A stretch of 64,000 nt of DNA from Micromonospora sp. MP36. Lineage in GTDB: Bacteria > Actinomycetota > Actinomycetes > Mycobacteriales > Micromonosporaceae. The stretch's first letter is position 1, and the number at the start of each line of letters is the position of its first letter. Positions 1 through 9,631 of the stretch are shown here, one piece after another. The position numbers and the translations under genes are program-made. The DNA is taken from NCBI RefSeq assembly GCF_008119785.1, contig NZ_VSFA01000006.1:1-64000 (forward strand), written 5' to 3'. The notes under the pieces are model-generated. The model was given only the letters and a program-made list of their open reading frames with translations, made no database searches and had not been told where the DNA came from.

Positions 1-346
1 AGCGAACCGCCACGGTCCACACAGTTAACCTAGGATCACCGACGATCCCTAATCAAGTTGGTCAGCCTTCCCGCCGGCCCTCCGCGTAACCGACTCCAGG
101 TACGGGATGTGGCGGTATCGGCGGCTGCCGGATAACGCCGTTTCCGCGACATGGAGTGGATCAACCGAGACTGGTCGCCGCAGGACGATTTTGCTCGCAC
201 CGTCGGCCGAACACGACGGGACGTACCGGAAAGAAGCGCAAGGGGGCGGGCGGCGAGGGCGCGCGACGGGCTGGGGGCGAGGGTGACCGGCGCAGGGATC
301 AAGCCTGACCGCCCGGAGCCGGTCACCCTCGCCCCCGCCCCCACCG
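1..346. other. Left-edge region without a supported gene
   Basis: No reading frame here has convincing actinobacterial codon bias or a recognisable product. The only clear structure is a large inverted repeat near its right end, listed separately. The rest lies downstream of the LamG gene and may be its 3' flank. Confidence 0.6.
273..336. terminator. Large hairpin after the LamG gene
   Basis: Two perfectly complementary 19-base arms (273-291 and 318-336, starting GGGGGCGAGGGTGACC) are separated by 26 bases. The right arm ends 10 bases beyond the stop codon of the minus-strand LamG gene, so a transcriptional terminator is the simplest reading, although no T-run follows. An imperfect intergenic repeat is the alternative. 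Confidence 0.55.
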
Positions 347-1993
347 CTAAGCAGGACGGAGGATGAAAGTCCACGTGGTGGTGGTCGTGCTCGCCGCCGC
401 CCCCACCGCCACGAGCCCGCCGTAGCTGCCGGCCGGCACGGTGCTCCCCGAGTCGGCGAGCAGCACGGTCACCCGTCCCCCGCCGGTCTGCGAGCTGTTG
501 CTGCGTACCGCGACGCCGGCGGGCGGGGTCAACATGGTGGACGCGCCGTCCCCGTGCAGCCAGTACGACACCCCCCAGCTCTGGTCCGCGGTCACCGACA
601 CGTACGGGGTGGTCCGGGTGGCGGTGCTGGCCGGGTCGGTGGCCCGGGCGAAGACCGGCGCGGTCGGGGCCACCCCCCGGTACGCGGCCACGATCAGGTT
701 GCCCTTGGACTGCGCGTCGAGGGCGACCCGTACGGTCGATCCGGCGTCGCCGGCCGCCGCGACCTTCCACCAGGCGGTGGTGGTGGCGAAGCCGCCGTCG
801 AGGCGGTCGAGCTGGGTCCAGCCGGTGACCCCGGTGGGCTGCCCGGTGCCGGTGTGGGTGTTCTGGCTGAGCAGGAGCAGCAGGGTGTCGCCCGGCTGGA
901 CGGTCGACGGCACCGTCACGGTGTGGCTGGTCCAGTTGGCGTTCGCGGTGGCCTGCCCGACGAAGGAGATCCGCTCGGCGACCGGCGCGACGGTCACCTG
1001 GACGGTGGTGGTGCCGGTGGCGCCCCGGTCGTCGGTGACGGTGAGCGTGACCGGGTAGGTGCCGGCGGCCGGGTAGGCGTGCGAGGTGGTCGGCACCGAG
1101 ACGGTGTCGGCGCCCGTCCCGTCGCCGAAGTCCCAGCGGTAGTCCTGGATCGCGCCGTCGGCGTCGGTGGAGCCGGCGCCGGAGAAGGTGCAGACCAGGC
1201 CGGCGCAGGAGGGTACGAGGTCGGCGACCGGCGGCTGGTTCGCGGTGCCGCCGGCGCCCTTGAGGATCTTGACGTAGTCGATGTCGCCGGCGAAGTAGTC
1301 GCAGGTGACCTTCACGCCGTCGCAGGAGCTCTTGCCGCCGATGGAGAGCTGCCAGTTGTTGGCGATGGTGCCGGTCGGGCCGGTCAGCCGGCTGGTCCGC
1401 ACCCCGTCGACGTACATCTCCACGTAGCTGGAGGTGCGGTTGCAGGTCACGGTGTGCCACTGCCCGTCGGCGATGGACACGTCCGTGTAGCCGGTACGCG
1501 AGGCGCCGTCGCCGCCGCGGAACAGGCACTTCGGCTTGCCGCCGGGGGCCTCGAACTTCCAGTAGCCGCCGACCGTCGCGCCCTGTCCCTTCTGGAGGAT
1601 GTTGCCGAAGGAGTACGTGGTCCGGTAGCGGATGGTGAACGAGAAGTCCCCCGCGTCGGGGTTGAAGTCGGTGCTGTGCGGGACCAGGTCCACGTGCCCC
1701 GGCACGTACTCCATGTCGCTGGGCAGGTGGGTGGCGAACCGGTGCCCGGTCGAGCCGGCGTAGCGCACCCCGGTCACCACCTCGGCGCCGACGGTTCCGT
1801 TGCGGCCGTTGCCGCTGCTGTCGGTGAGCACGGTCGACCCGGCCGGCTCGTCCATGCTCCAGAACGCCACGGTGCGGGTGGCGGTCGCCTGGGCGGGTGA
1901 TCCTCCGACGAGCACCCCCATCCCGGCCAGCAGGGCGGCGACGCCGAGCCGGCCGATGATGCGGGTGCCGCGTCGTACGGTGCCTGACCGCAT
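347..1993 (-). CDS. Secreted LamG/PKD-domain protein
   Basis: Predicted 548-residue exported protein. The N-terminus has an Arg-rich n-region, a hydrophobic core (VAALLAGMGVLVGG) and an AQATA cleavage region near residue 36. Residues about 40-240 fit a LamG/concanavalin-like jelly-roll with paired cysteines. A PKD domain follows at about 255-340 (NQPPVADL start, WDFGDGT core). The last 200 residues form a further beta-rich module (FVGQATANANWTSHTVTVP) I do not recognise. ATG at 1993 has GAGGAGG upstream at good spacing. Such architectures usually bind extracellular glycans; no catalytic domain is visible, so an adhesive or polysaccharide-binding role is inferred. It stands alone, divergent from the MMPL gene. 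Confidence 0.85.
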   Translation of the reverse strand: MRSGTVRRGTRIIGRLGVAALLAGMGVLVGGSPAQATATRTVAFWSMDEPAGSTVLTDSSGNGRNGTVGAEVVTGVRYAGSTGHRFATHLPSDMEYVPGHVDLVPHSTDFNPDAGDFSFTIRYRTTYSFGNILQKGQGATVGGYWKFEAPGGKPKCLFRGGDGASRTGYTDVSIADGQWHTVTCNRTSSYVEMYVDGVRTSRLTGPTGTIANNWQLSIGGKSSCDGVKVTCDYFAGDIDYVKILKGAGGTANQPPVADLVPSCAGLVCTFSGAGSTDADGAIQDYRWDFGDGTGADTVSVPTTSHAYPAAGTYPVTLTVTDDRGATGTTTVQVTVAPVAERISFVGQATANANWTSHTVTVPSTVQPGDTLLLLLSQNTHTGTGQPTGVTGWTQLDRLDGGFATTTAWWKVAAAGDAGSTVRVALDAQSKGNLIVAAYRGVAPTAPVFARATDPASTATRTTPYVSVTADQSWGVSYWLHGDGASTMLTPPAGVAVRSNSSQTGGGRVTVLLADSGSTVPAGSYGGLVAVGAAASTTTTTWTFILRPA

Positions 1994-2429
1994 GCGGTCG
2001 CCTCCTCTGGTCTGCGGATCCTCACCCTGTCACGGGCGATCCCGCGCCATCCATGGCCCGTTGGGTGGACCCGCGAGATGCCGTTGACGGAGCGGCGGGT
2101 GACCGATGTGCCGGTGCGGGCGGCCCGATTGCGGCCGGCCGGGCACCGGCGACCAGCCGAAGGAGACGCCCGGCTGGGCTCGGCGAGCAGGCGGCCGGAG
2201 ACCACCGCGGCGCCGCTGGCGCGGCGCACCTGGTCCGCGGCCGGCCGCCGTACGTGGCGGGGCGGGTGGTTGCTGTGGGCGGCGTCGAGGCTGTCTCGAG
2301 GCCCGGTTGCTTCAGTCGATCGCCGAAGCTCGACGGCGTACGCCACGAGGACGAGCCGCGGTCGAGAAGACGCGCGTGGTGGGGCGCGCAACCACGAACA
2401 GCGTTCAGCACAGACGGCGGAGGCGAGAA
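1994..2429. other. Divergent intergenic region, LamG / MMPL
   Basis: This 436-base gap carries the promoters of two divergent genes. Open frames crossing it lack initiation signals and homology. I see no clear palindrome or sigma-70 promoter. The only strong site is the GGAGG just before the MMPL start. Confidence 0.5.
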
Positions 2430-4706
2430 TTGACCAGGGAACGGGCCAGGGGAACGAGGAATGTGGCCGCCCGTGTCGGCGGGTGGAGCGCACGTCATCG
2501 GTGGTGGGCCATCCTGCTCTGGCTGGCGTTCGTGGTGCTCGCGACCGTCGTCGGCAACGCGGTGGGCACCACCCCGATGAAGAGCTACGAGGGCCAGAAC
2601 GGCGACTCGCGCCGGGCCCAGCAGATCATCGACGAGGCCGGCTTCCCCGATGTGGCCGGTGAGATGGTGCTGGTCCAGGCCCGCGACGGGCGGATCACGG
2701 TGGACAGCCCCGAGTTCCGCCAGGCGGTGCAGGACGTCGCGAGCGCGGTCCAGGCCACCGGGCAGGTGGAGCACCTGCGCACGCCGTACGACCCGGCCGC
2801 CCCGGCACCGCGGACCGCCGACGGGACCACCGCGCTGGTGCTGTTCGACATGACCGGGGCCGGCGACACCGCGGACGAGCGGGTCCAGCCGGTCCTCGAA
2901 TCGGTCGCCGGCGTGCAGGACCGCCACCCCGACCTGCGGGTGGAGCAGGCGGGCGCGGCCAGCATGCAGCGGCTGGCCGGCGTGGCGGTCAACGAGGACT
3001 TCCAGCGGGCCGAGGCGCTGTCGCTGCCGATCACCGCGCTCATCCTGCTGATCGCCTTCGGCACCCTGCTGCCCATGCTCATCCCGCTCGGGGTGTCGAT
3101 GACCGCGTTCTTCGCCGCCACCGGCCTGCTGGCCCTGGCCAGCAAGCTGCTGCACGTGGCCGACACGACCACCAACATGATGCTGCTGATCGGGCTGGCC
3201 GTCGGCGTGGACTACTCACTGTTCTACGTGCGCCGGGAACGGGAGGAGCGGGCCAGAGGCCGGTCCAAGGAGCACGCCCTGGAGATCGCCGCGGCCACCT
3301 CCGGCCGGGCGGTGCTCATCTCCGGCGTCACCGTGATCGTGGCGATGGCCGGCATGTTCCTCACCGGCCACGGCGTGTTCATGGGCTTTGCGCAGGGCAC
3401 CATCCTGGTCGTCCTCACCGCGATGGTGGCCTCGGTGACCGTACTCCCGGCGACGCTCGCGGTGTTCGGTGACGCGGTCGACGCCCGGGTGATCCACGGG
3501 ATCGTCCGGGTGGTCACCCGCGGCCGGGTCACCTGGCCACGGCGACTGGGCGGCCGGGACGGCGGCGGCCGGGTGTGGAACGTGATCCTCACCGGCGTGC
3601 TGCGCCGGCCGTGGCTGTCCACCGTGCTCACCGTGGGCGTGCTCGTCGCGCTGGCGGTGCCCGCCGTCGGGATGCGGCTCGGCCAGCCCGGCATCGACGA
3701 CCTGCAGGGCGACTACCCGATCGCGGCCACGTTGAAGGCGATCGACCGGGCCTTCCCGGGCGGCAACGAGCCGGCCACCGTGGCGGTCCAGGCGCCGGAC
3801 GTGTCCAGCCCCGCGATGCAGGAAGCGATCGGAAGGCTCAAGGATCGGGCGCTGGCCACGGGCGTGGCGCACGAACCGGTGAGCGTGCAGGTGAACCCGG
3901 CGAAGACGGTGGCCACGGTCTCGCTGAGCATCGGCTACGGCGAGCAGGGCCGGAAGTCGGTGGCGGCGCTGCGGGAGACGATCGTGCCCGAGACCGTCGG
4001 CGCACAGCCGGGCGCGCGGGCGTACGTCACCGGCGCCATGGCCGCCACCATGGACTTCAACCGGCAGATGTCCCGCACCGCGCCGCTGGTCCTCGTGTTC
4101 GTGCTGCTGCTGGCGTTCTTCCTGCTGCTGAGCAGCTTCCGGTCGATCATGGTGGCGATCCAGGCGATCGTGCTCAACCTGCTCTCGGTGGCCGTCGCCT
4201 ACGGCGTGCTGGTGCTGGTGTTCCAGGACGGGCACGGCGCGGACCTGCTCGGCTTCACGCCGGGGGCGATCGTCAACTGGCTGCCACTGTTCCTCTTCGT
4301 CATCCTGTTCGGCCTGTCGATGGACTACCAGGTGTTCATCCTCAGCCGGATCCGCGAGGCGTACGACAGCGGGATGTCCACGGAGCGCGCGGTCACCCAC
4401 GGCATCAAGGCCTCCGCGGGCGTGGTCACCAACGCCGCGCTCATCATGGTGGCGGTGTTCGCGGTGTTCGGCACCATGTCGCTGCTCAGCTTCAAGCAGA
4501 TGGGCGTGGGACTGGCGGTGGCCATCCTGATCGACGCCACCATCGTGCGCGCCGTCCTGCTGCCGGCCACGATGAAACTGCTCGGCGACCGGGCCTGGTA
4601 TCTGCCGAGCTGGCTCAACTGGCTGCCGACGCTGTCGCACGGTGAGGCGGCCGAGGAGAGGGAGGACGAGCCGGCGCCCGCCCGCGAGCCGGTCCCGGTG
4701 AGCTAG
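2430..4706 (+). CDS. MMPL/RND-family membrane transporter
   Basis: Predicted 758-residue exporter of the MMPL family (RND superfamily). It has an N-terminal membrane helix, a large external domain, helices TM2-6 with the motif GVDYSLFYVRRERE near residue 260, then a second half repeating the plan with GLSMDYQVFILSRIREAY near residue 627. The conserved D-Y pairs are typical of proton-coupled RND helices. The TTG at 2430 is chosen because GGAGG lies six bases upstream; GTG at 2463 is a reasonable alternative, giving 747 residues. Lipid or drug export is the known family role, substrate unknown. A strong terminator follows directly. Confidence 0.88.
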   Translation: MTRERARGTRNVAARVGGWSARHRWWAILLWLAFVVLATVVGNAVGTTPMKSYEGQNGDSRRAQQIIDEAGFPDVAGEMVLVQARDGRITVDSPEFRQAVQDVASAVQATGQVEHLRTPYDPAAPAPRTADGTTALVLFDMTGAGDTADERVQPVLESVAGVQDRHPDLRVEQAGAASMQRLAGVAVNEDFQRAEALSLPITALILLIAFGTLLPMLIPLGVSMTAFFAATGLLALASKLLHVADTTTNMMLLIGLAVGVDYSLFYVRREREERARGRSKEHALEIAAATSGRAVLISGVTVIVAMAGMFLTGHGVFMGFAQGTILVVLTAMVASVTVLPATLAVFGDAVDARVIHGIVRVVTRGRVTWPRRLGGRDGGGRVWNVILTGVLRRPWLSTVLTVGVLVALAVPAVGMRLGQPGIDDLQGDYPIAATLKAIDRAFPGGNEPATVAVQAPDVSSPAMQEAIGRLKDRALATGVAHEPVSVQVNPAKTVATVSLSIGYGEQGRKSVAALRETIVPETVGAQPGARAYVTGAMAATMDFNRQMSRTAPLVLVFVLLLAFFLLLSSFRSIMVAIQAIVLNLLSVAVAYGVLVLVFQDGHGADLLGFTPGAIVNWLPLFLFVILFGLSMDYQVFILSRIREAYDSGMSTERAVTHGIKASAGVVTNAALIMVAVFAVFGTMSLLSFKQMGVGLAVAILIDATIVRAVLLPATMKLLGDRAWYLPSWLNWLPTLSHGEAAEEREDEPAPAREPVPVS

Positions 4707-4715
4707 GAACGAAGG

Positions 4716-4745
4716 AAAGGACCCGCGCCCCGGCGCGGGTCCTTT
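4716..4745 (+). terminator. Intrinsic terminator after MMPL gene
   Basis: Perfect 14-base arms (AAAGGACCCGCGCC and its complement) with a two-base loop begin 10 bases after the MMPL stop codon. The descending arm ends in CCTTT. It isolates the MMPL gene from the ABC exporter downstream. Confidence 0.85.
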
Positions 4746-4759
4746 CGGCGGGGTACGCC

Positions 4760-4800
4760 GTGTCAGCGGCCGTGTCAGGGTCGTGTCAGGTGGGTGACAG
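4760..4800 (+). promoter_or_regulatory. Four heptamer direct repeats, SARP-type operator
   Basis: GTGTCAG occurs at 4760-4766, 4772-4778 and 4783-4789, and GTGACAG at 4794-4800. Start-to-start spacing is 12, 11 and 11 bases, so the copies lie on one face of the helix. SARP regulators are known to bind heptameric direct repeats of this spacing about 8-10 bases upstream of the -10 box. Here CATGGT (4811-4816) would be that box, six bases before the ABC gene's ATG. A SARP-family gene lies just downstream in convergent orientation. The assignment is inferred from geometry. Confidence 0.55.
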
Positions 4801-4822
4801 GCCGGGCGCCCATGGTGGTCGC

Positions 4823-5764
4823 ATGACAAGTTCAGCGATTGCGGTTTCCGGGCTGCGGAAGGCATACAAGGACAAGGTCGTGCTCGACGGCATCGATCTG
4901 GATGTCCGGGCGGGCACGATCTTCTCCCTCCTCGGTCCCAACGGAGCGGGTAAGACGACGACGGTGAACGTGCTGACCACGTTGGTGAAGGCCGACGGTG
5001 GGTCGGTACGCGTCGCCGGACATGATGTCGCGACCGAGGCCAAGGCGGTGCGCGCGGCGATCGGGGTCACCGGTCAGTTCGCGGCGGTGGACGAGCTGCT
5101 GACCGGGCGGGAGAACCTGCAGCTGATGGTGGACCTGAGCCCGGTGCCCGCCAATGGCGGCAAACGGGTCGTCGCGGAGCTGCTGGAGCGCTTCGACCTG
5201 GTCGAGTCGGCGCAGAAGCCGGTGTCGACCTATTCCGGGGGTATGCGCCGGAAGCTGGATCTGGCGATGACGCTCGTCGGCAACCCGCGGATCATCTTCC
5301 TCGACGAGCCGACGACGGGGCTGGATCCGCGCAGCCGGCGCACGATGTGGTCGATCATCCGTGACCTGGTGGCCGACGGCGTGACCATTTTCCTCACCAC
5401 CCAGTACCTCGAGGAAGCCGATCAGCTCGCCGACCGGATCGCGGTCCTCGATCAGGGCCGGCTGGTCGCCCAGGGCACTCCGGACGACCTCAAGCGCCAG
5501 ATCCCCGGGACCCACGTCCGGCTCCGGTTCACCACCGTCGCCGAACTCGACGCGGCCGCGCGGGTCCTCAGCGACTCCACGCGGGACGACGAGGCACTGG
5601 CCCTGCGGGTGCCCAGCGACGGCGGGACGACGTCGCTGCGGGCTCTGCTGGATCGGCTCGACGAGTACGCGATCAGCGCCGAAGGCCTCTCCGTCCAGAC
5701 GCCGGACCTTGATGACGTTTTCCTCGCCCTGACGGGCCGTACCACGGAGGTGGCTGCGAAATGA
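4823..5764 (+). CDS. ABC-2 drug exporter, ATP-binding subunit
   Basis: 313-residue ATPase of the daunorubicin-resistance (DrrA-like) family. Walker A is GPNGAGKTTT near residue 40, the signature is STYSGGMRRKLDLA, Walker B is IIFLDEPTTGLDPRSR, and the switch region reads LTTQYLEEADQLADR. The C-terminal extension (residues 225-313) is typical of DrrA-type proteins. ATG at 4823 is the first credible start; upstream codons would run into the heptamer repeats. No Shine-Dalgarno is obvious and a -10-like CATGGT lies six bases upstream, so the mRNA may be leaderless. The stop overlaps the permease start by four bases, indicating coupled translation. Confidence 0.92.
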   Translation: MTSSAIAVSGLRKAYKDKVVLDGIDLDVRAGTIFSLLGPNGAGKTTTVNVLTTLVKADGGSVRVAGHDVATEAKAVRAAIGVTGQFAAVDELLTGRENLQLMVDLSPVPANGGKRVVAELLERFDLVESAQKPVSTYSGGMRRKLDLAMTLVGNPRIIFLDEPTTGLDPRSRRTMWSIIRDLVADGVTIFLTTQYLEEADQLADRIAVLDQGRLVAQGTPDDLKRQIPGTHVRLRFTTVAELDAAARVLSDSTRDDEALALRVPSDGGTTSLRALLDRLDEYAISAEGLSVQTPDLDDVFLALTGRTTEVAAK

Positions 5765-6510
5765 GCACCAAGTCCCACTCGATGGTCATGTTGCGTCGCA
5801 ACTTCAAGCACATCGCCCGGAATCCGACCTCGGTGTTCAACGCGGTCCTGATGCCGATCGTGATCATGTTGATGTTCGTGTACATGTTCGGCGACGCCTT
5901 CAACGTCGGCGTCGACTACATCGACTACGCGACGCCAGGACTGATGCTGCTGGCCGTCTGCTACGGGCTGGGGTCCACCGCGACGGCGGTGAACTCCGAC
6001 ATGACGAAGGGCATCATCAACCGGTTCAAGGTCATGCACGTCTCCCGTGGCGCGGTGTTGACCGGCCACGTGATCGCCACCGTGCTGACCAACCTGGTCG
6101 CCATCGCGGCCCTCATCGGGGTGGCCTTCCTGCTGGGTTTCAGCCCGTCGGCGAGTGTCCTCGACTGGCTCGGCGCGATCGGCATGATCGTGCTGCTCGG
6201 CTTCGCGGCCAGCTGGCTCACGGTGGCTTTGGGGCTGGCGGCGAAGTCTCCGGAAACGGCGGGACTGGCCTCCGTGCCGCTGGTCATGCTGCCGTTCTTC
6301 AGCAGCGCGATCGTGCCGGCGGACAAGATGGGGCCGGGGCTCCGGCAGTTCGCGGAATATCAGCCCTTCACGCCGATCATCGAAACGCTGCGCGGTTTCC
6401 TCAACGGCGCGCCGTCCACCGGCGACGTGATCCCCGCCCTCGCCTGGTGCGTCGGCATCGCCCTCGTCGGGTACCTGTGGGCGCGTTCCACGTTCACGAA
6501 GCGAGCGTGA
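5761..6510 (+). CDS. ABC-2 drug exporter, permease subunit
   Basis: 249-residue membrane protein of the ABC-2 (DrrB-like) type, with about six hydrophobic segments and the conserved mid-protein stretch SDMTKGIINRFKVMHVSRGAV between TM2 and TM3. It starts in ATGA overlap with the ATPase gene and pairs with it to form an exporter, probably of a hydrophobic antibiotic or lipid; the substrate cannot be read from sequence. Its last 17 bases overlap the 3' end of the convergent SARP gene, so read-through from either side produces antisense RNA. Confidence 0.92.
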   Translation: MSTKSHSMVMLRRNFKHIARNPTSVFNAVLMPIVIMLMFVYMFGDAFNVGVDYIDYATPGLMLLAVCYGLGSTATAVNSDMTKGIINRFKVMHVSRGAVLTGHVIATVLTNLVAIAALIGVAFLLGFSPSASVLDWLGAIGMIVLLGFAASWLTVALGLAAKSPETAGLASVPLVMLPFFSSAIVPADKMGPGLRQFAEYQPFTPIIETLRGFLNGAPSTGDVIPALAWCVGIALVGYLWARSTFTKRA

Positions 6511-9500
6511 CCTCGACCAACTGACGCCAGCTCGTCTCAGTGCCCTCCCGAGCCGCCTCGGCGAACCGCGCTTCGCCGAGGCGGCTCCGCGCCGTCTGCT
6601 CGATCCGGGCCGCATCCGGATGGGAGCGGTCCGGCAATCCCCGCACACCGGCGCTCGCCGCGAGCAGCCGCGCGGCCTGCTCGGGCTGGTCGCGACGCAG
6701 CGCCAGGTCCGCGACCCCGACGAGCACCTGCGCGATCAACGGTGCGTAACCAGCCTCGAGCGCCGCCTGACACGCCGCCACGCGATGGGTACGGGCCTGG
6801 CCGATGTCGTCGGCCAGATAGCCCAGCAGGTCGTGCGTCCCCGCCCGGACACCCGCCAGCTCAGCCTCCTTGCCCAGCATCGCCGTCATGACGCCGAGTT
6901 GCCGGTACGCCTCCCCGGCGTCACCGCGCCAGCGCGCGAGCTCCGCCTTCGACAGCGCCAGTTCGGCCAGCGCACCCGGCCAGGTGACCCGTTCCGCGAA
7001 CCGTTGCGCCTCGGCTATGGCGGCCCCGCTGGTATCCTCATCGCCCAGCAACCAGTACAGCCGCGCCTGCCGCGACCGCATCCGGATGACGTCCTCGACG
7101 GCACCGACTTCGGTGACGACGCCGATCGCCTCTTCGTAGTGCTCGCACGCCGCGGCGAACTCACCGCGTACGGCGATCAGCTCCGCCAGCTCGGTCAGGG
7201 CGAACGAGATCCCGAACCGTTCGCCGAGGGCCCGGAACTCGACGAGCGCCCGCTCGAGATACGCGTCCACATCCGGCCCGTCCTGGCCGAGCCCGATCCG
7301 CATCTTGCCGAGGTGCAGCCGGGCCAGCGCGCGTACCCAGGGGTCCTCGTGGTCCAACAACGGTTCCCATGCGGGCAGGAACGCATCCGGCGCCTGCAAC
7401 ATGCGTTCCAGCGGGACGACGAGCGCCATGCCCGGGTGGCTGCCTCGACTGCGCTGGCTGAACCGGTACGCCTGGTGGATCCACTCCGCCGCATGGCGTT
7501 CGTCGCCCGGCCCGGAGTTCAGGAACAGCACGACGAGGGCGTACACCGTGGCCCGGATCTCATCGCTCACCTCGCCGGGCGTCTCGGTGGCCGCGGTGAT
7601 CAGCTCCATGCCCTCGGTCCGGTGGCCGCCGAGCCACCAGTACCAGCCGGCGCCCGCGGCCAGCCGCATCGCCGCATGCGCCTCGCCGGCGGCGAGCGCA
7701 CCGCGCATCGCGGATCCGATGTTGTCGTGGTCGGCCTCGAGTGCGGCGAGCCAGGTCAGCTGCTCGGCGCGGCGCAGCTGCGGCTCCGCGGTCTCGGCGA
7801 GTTCGGTGAAGTAGGCCAGATGCGCGTGGCGCGCCAGGTCCGCCTCCCCCGCCTCGGCGAGCCGGTGCGCGGCGTACTCCTTGATCGTGCCGAGCATCCG
7901 GTAGCGCGGTGCGCCGTCGCCCTCGGCGACCAGCAGCGACTTCTCGGCCAGCGCGGTGAGTAACTCGAGCACCTCCTCCGGCTCGACCGCGTCGCCGGCG
8001 CAGACCCGCTCGGCCGCTTCCAGGCTCGCCCCGCCGGAGAACACCGAGAGCCTGCGCAGGACCGCCCGTTCGGCGTCGGTCAGCAGTTCCCAGCTCCAGT
8101 CGACCACCGCGCGCAGCGTCCGGTGCCGGGGCAATGCGGTACGGCTGCCACCGGTCAGTAGGCGGAACCGGTCGTCGAGCCGGTTGGCGAGTTGCTCGAT
8201 GGACATCGTGCGCAACCTGGCCGCCGCCAGTTCGATCGCCAGCGGCATCCCGTCCAGCGCCCGGCAGACGCGCGCCATCGTCGACAACGTGGGGGCGTCG
8301 ACCGCGAGATCCCGGCGCATCGCGCTTGCCCGGTCCCGCAGCAACCGGACGGCGGGAGAGGATTCGATCTCGCCCGGGCCGGCGTCCCCGTCGGGCAAGG
8401 CCAGCGGCACGACCGGCCACAGGGCCTCACCGGTGATGCCGAGCGGTTCCCTGCTCGTCGCCAGGATCCGCAGCCGGCGGCACTCCCCGAGCAGTCGATG
8501 GGCGAACGCCGCCGCCGCCTCGATCACGTGCTCGCAATTGTCCAGGATCAGCAGCGCCTCCCGCTCGCGGATCGCGGCGATGAGCCGGTCGATCAGCTCC
8601 ATGTTCGGCGCCTCGCCGAGCAGAGCGTCCCGGAGTCCGAGCCCGGCGAGCGTCGCCTGCACCACGTCACCGTCGGCGCCGATGGCGGCGAGCTCCACCA
8701 GCCAGGCGCCGTCCGGCAGGTCGTCGAGCAGGCTGCGCGCGGTTTCCGTGGCCAGCCTGGTCTTCCCCGAGCCGCCCGGCCCGATCAGGGTGGTGAGCCG
8801 GTGTTCGGCGACGAGTGCGCCGACCTCGGCGACCACGTCGTCCTTGCCGATGAAGCTGGTCAGCTCGGCACGCAGGTTGGTCCGCCGGCTCTCCTCCCGC
8901 CGTCCCAACTCGCCCCGCAGCAGCGCGACGTGCAACGCCGAGAGCTCCGGTGAGGGGTCGACGCCCAGCGCGTCGGCCAGGGCTTCGCTCGTGCGCTGGT
9001 ACACGAGCAGCGCCTCGGTGTCGCGACCGGTCGCGGCGAGGGCACGCATCAGCGCGGCGACCAGGCGTTCTCGCACCGGGTACGCGGCCACCAGGTCGAT
9101 CAGTTCCGGGACCAGCTCCACGCCGTGGCCGAGGCCGACCTCCGCGTCGAACCGATCCTCCACGGCGGTCAGGCGTAGCCTCTCCAGCCGGGTGACCGCC
9201 GCGTCCAGCGCCGGGCTGTCGGGCAGGCCCACGTCCTGCATGGCCGCACCGCGCCACAGTGCGAGGGCCTCGCGCAGCCGCCGTACCCGCTGCGGACCCT
9301 CGCCGTCGCGGGCCTGGTTGACGAGCCGTTCGAACCGTACGGCGTCGACGGCGTCGGGTTCCACCGTCAACCGGTAGCCGTCCGCCTGCCCCTCGACCGA
9401 CCCTTCCGGGAGCACTTTCCGCAGCCGGGAGACCAGGCGTTGCAGGGCGTTCGCCGCGTCAGCGGGCGGGTTTTCACCCCAGATCCAGTCGACGAGTGCC

Positions 9501-9631
9501 GCCTTCGGGACTACGTGACCAGGGTTGAGCGCGAGGGCGACCAACAGCCCGCGCAACCGCGCGCCCGGCACCTCGGCTGAGACGCCGCCGTCCGTGCGAA
9601 CCTCGAACGGTCCAAGCATCCCGATCTGCAC
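6494..9631 (-). CDS. SARP/AfsR-family regulator with ATPase and TPR domains
   Basis: About 1045 residues. It starts with a winged-helix DNA-binding domain (LGPFEVRTDGG, RLRGLLVALALNPG), then a BTAD domain to about residue 245. A STAND/NB-ARC ATPase follows with Walker A LIGPGGSGKT near residue 280 and Walker B ALLILDNCEH near 360. The C-terminal half is TPR-like. This is the AfsR-type long SARP plan, a pathway activator in actinomycetes. GTG at 9631 gives MQIGMLGPFEV; ATG at 9619 is the alternative. Upstream codons run towards the tRNA-Val gene. Convergent with the ABC exporter, whose promoter carries SARP-like repeats, so it is the obvious candidate activator (inference). Confidence 0.88.
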   Translation of the reverse strand: MQIGMLGPFEVRTDGGVSAEVPGARLRGLLVALALNPGHVVPKAALVDWIWGENPPADAANALQRLVSRLRKVLPEGSVEGQADGYRLTVEPDAVDAVRFERLVNQARDGEGPQRVRRLREALALWRGAAMQDVGLPDSPALDAAVTRLERLRLTAVEDRFDAEVGLGHGVELVPELIDLVAAYPVRERLVAALMRALAATGRDTEALLVYQRTSEALADALGVDPSPELSALHVALLRGELGRREESRRTNLRAELTSFIGKDDVVAEVGALVAEHRLTTLIGPGGSGKTRLATETARSLLDDLPDGAWLVELAAIGADGDVVQATLAGLGLRDALLGEAPNMELIDRLIAAIREREALLILDNCEHVIEAAAAFAHRLLGECRRLRILATSREPLGITGEALWPVVPLALPDGDAGPGEIESSPAVRLLRDRASAMRRDLAVDAPTLSTMARVCRALDGMPLAIELAAARLRTMSIEQLANRLDDRFRLLTGGSRTALPRHRTLRAVVDWSWELLTDAERAVLRRLSVFSGGASLEAAERVCAGDAVEPEEVLELLTALAEKSLLVAEGDGAPRYRMLGTIKEYAAHRLAEAGEADLARHAHLAYFTELAETAEPQLRRAEQLTWLAALEADHDNIGSAMRGALAAGEAHAAMRLAAGAGWYWWLGGHRTEGMELITAATETPGEVSDEIRATVYALVVLFLNSGPGDERHAAEWIHQAYRFSQRSRGSHPGMALVVPLERMLQAPDAFLPAWEPLLDHEDPWVRALARLHLGKMRIGLGQDGPDVDAYLERALVEFRALGERFGISFALTELAELIAVRGEFAAACEHYEEAIGVVTEVGAVEDVIRMRSRQARLYWLLGDEDTSGAAIAEAQRFAERVTWPGALAELALSKAELARWRGDAGEAYRQLGVMTAMLGKEAELAGVRAGTHDLLGYLADDIGQARTHRVAACQAALEAGYAPLIAQVLVGVADLALRRDQPEQAARLLAASAGVRGLPDRSHPDAARIEQTARSRLGEARFAEAAREGTETSWRQLVEVTLAS

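Noticed and set aside
2106..2429. N-terminal extension of the MMPL protein
   Set aside because: No ribosome-binding site, Arg-rich translation unlike an MMPL N-terminus; a strong GGAGG precedes 2430.
3216..4865. Long open frame opposite the MMPL gene (549 codons)
   Set aside because: Composition is His/Arg/Gln-rich antisense of a membrane protein, no initiation signal, and it ends inside the ABC promoter region.
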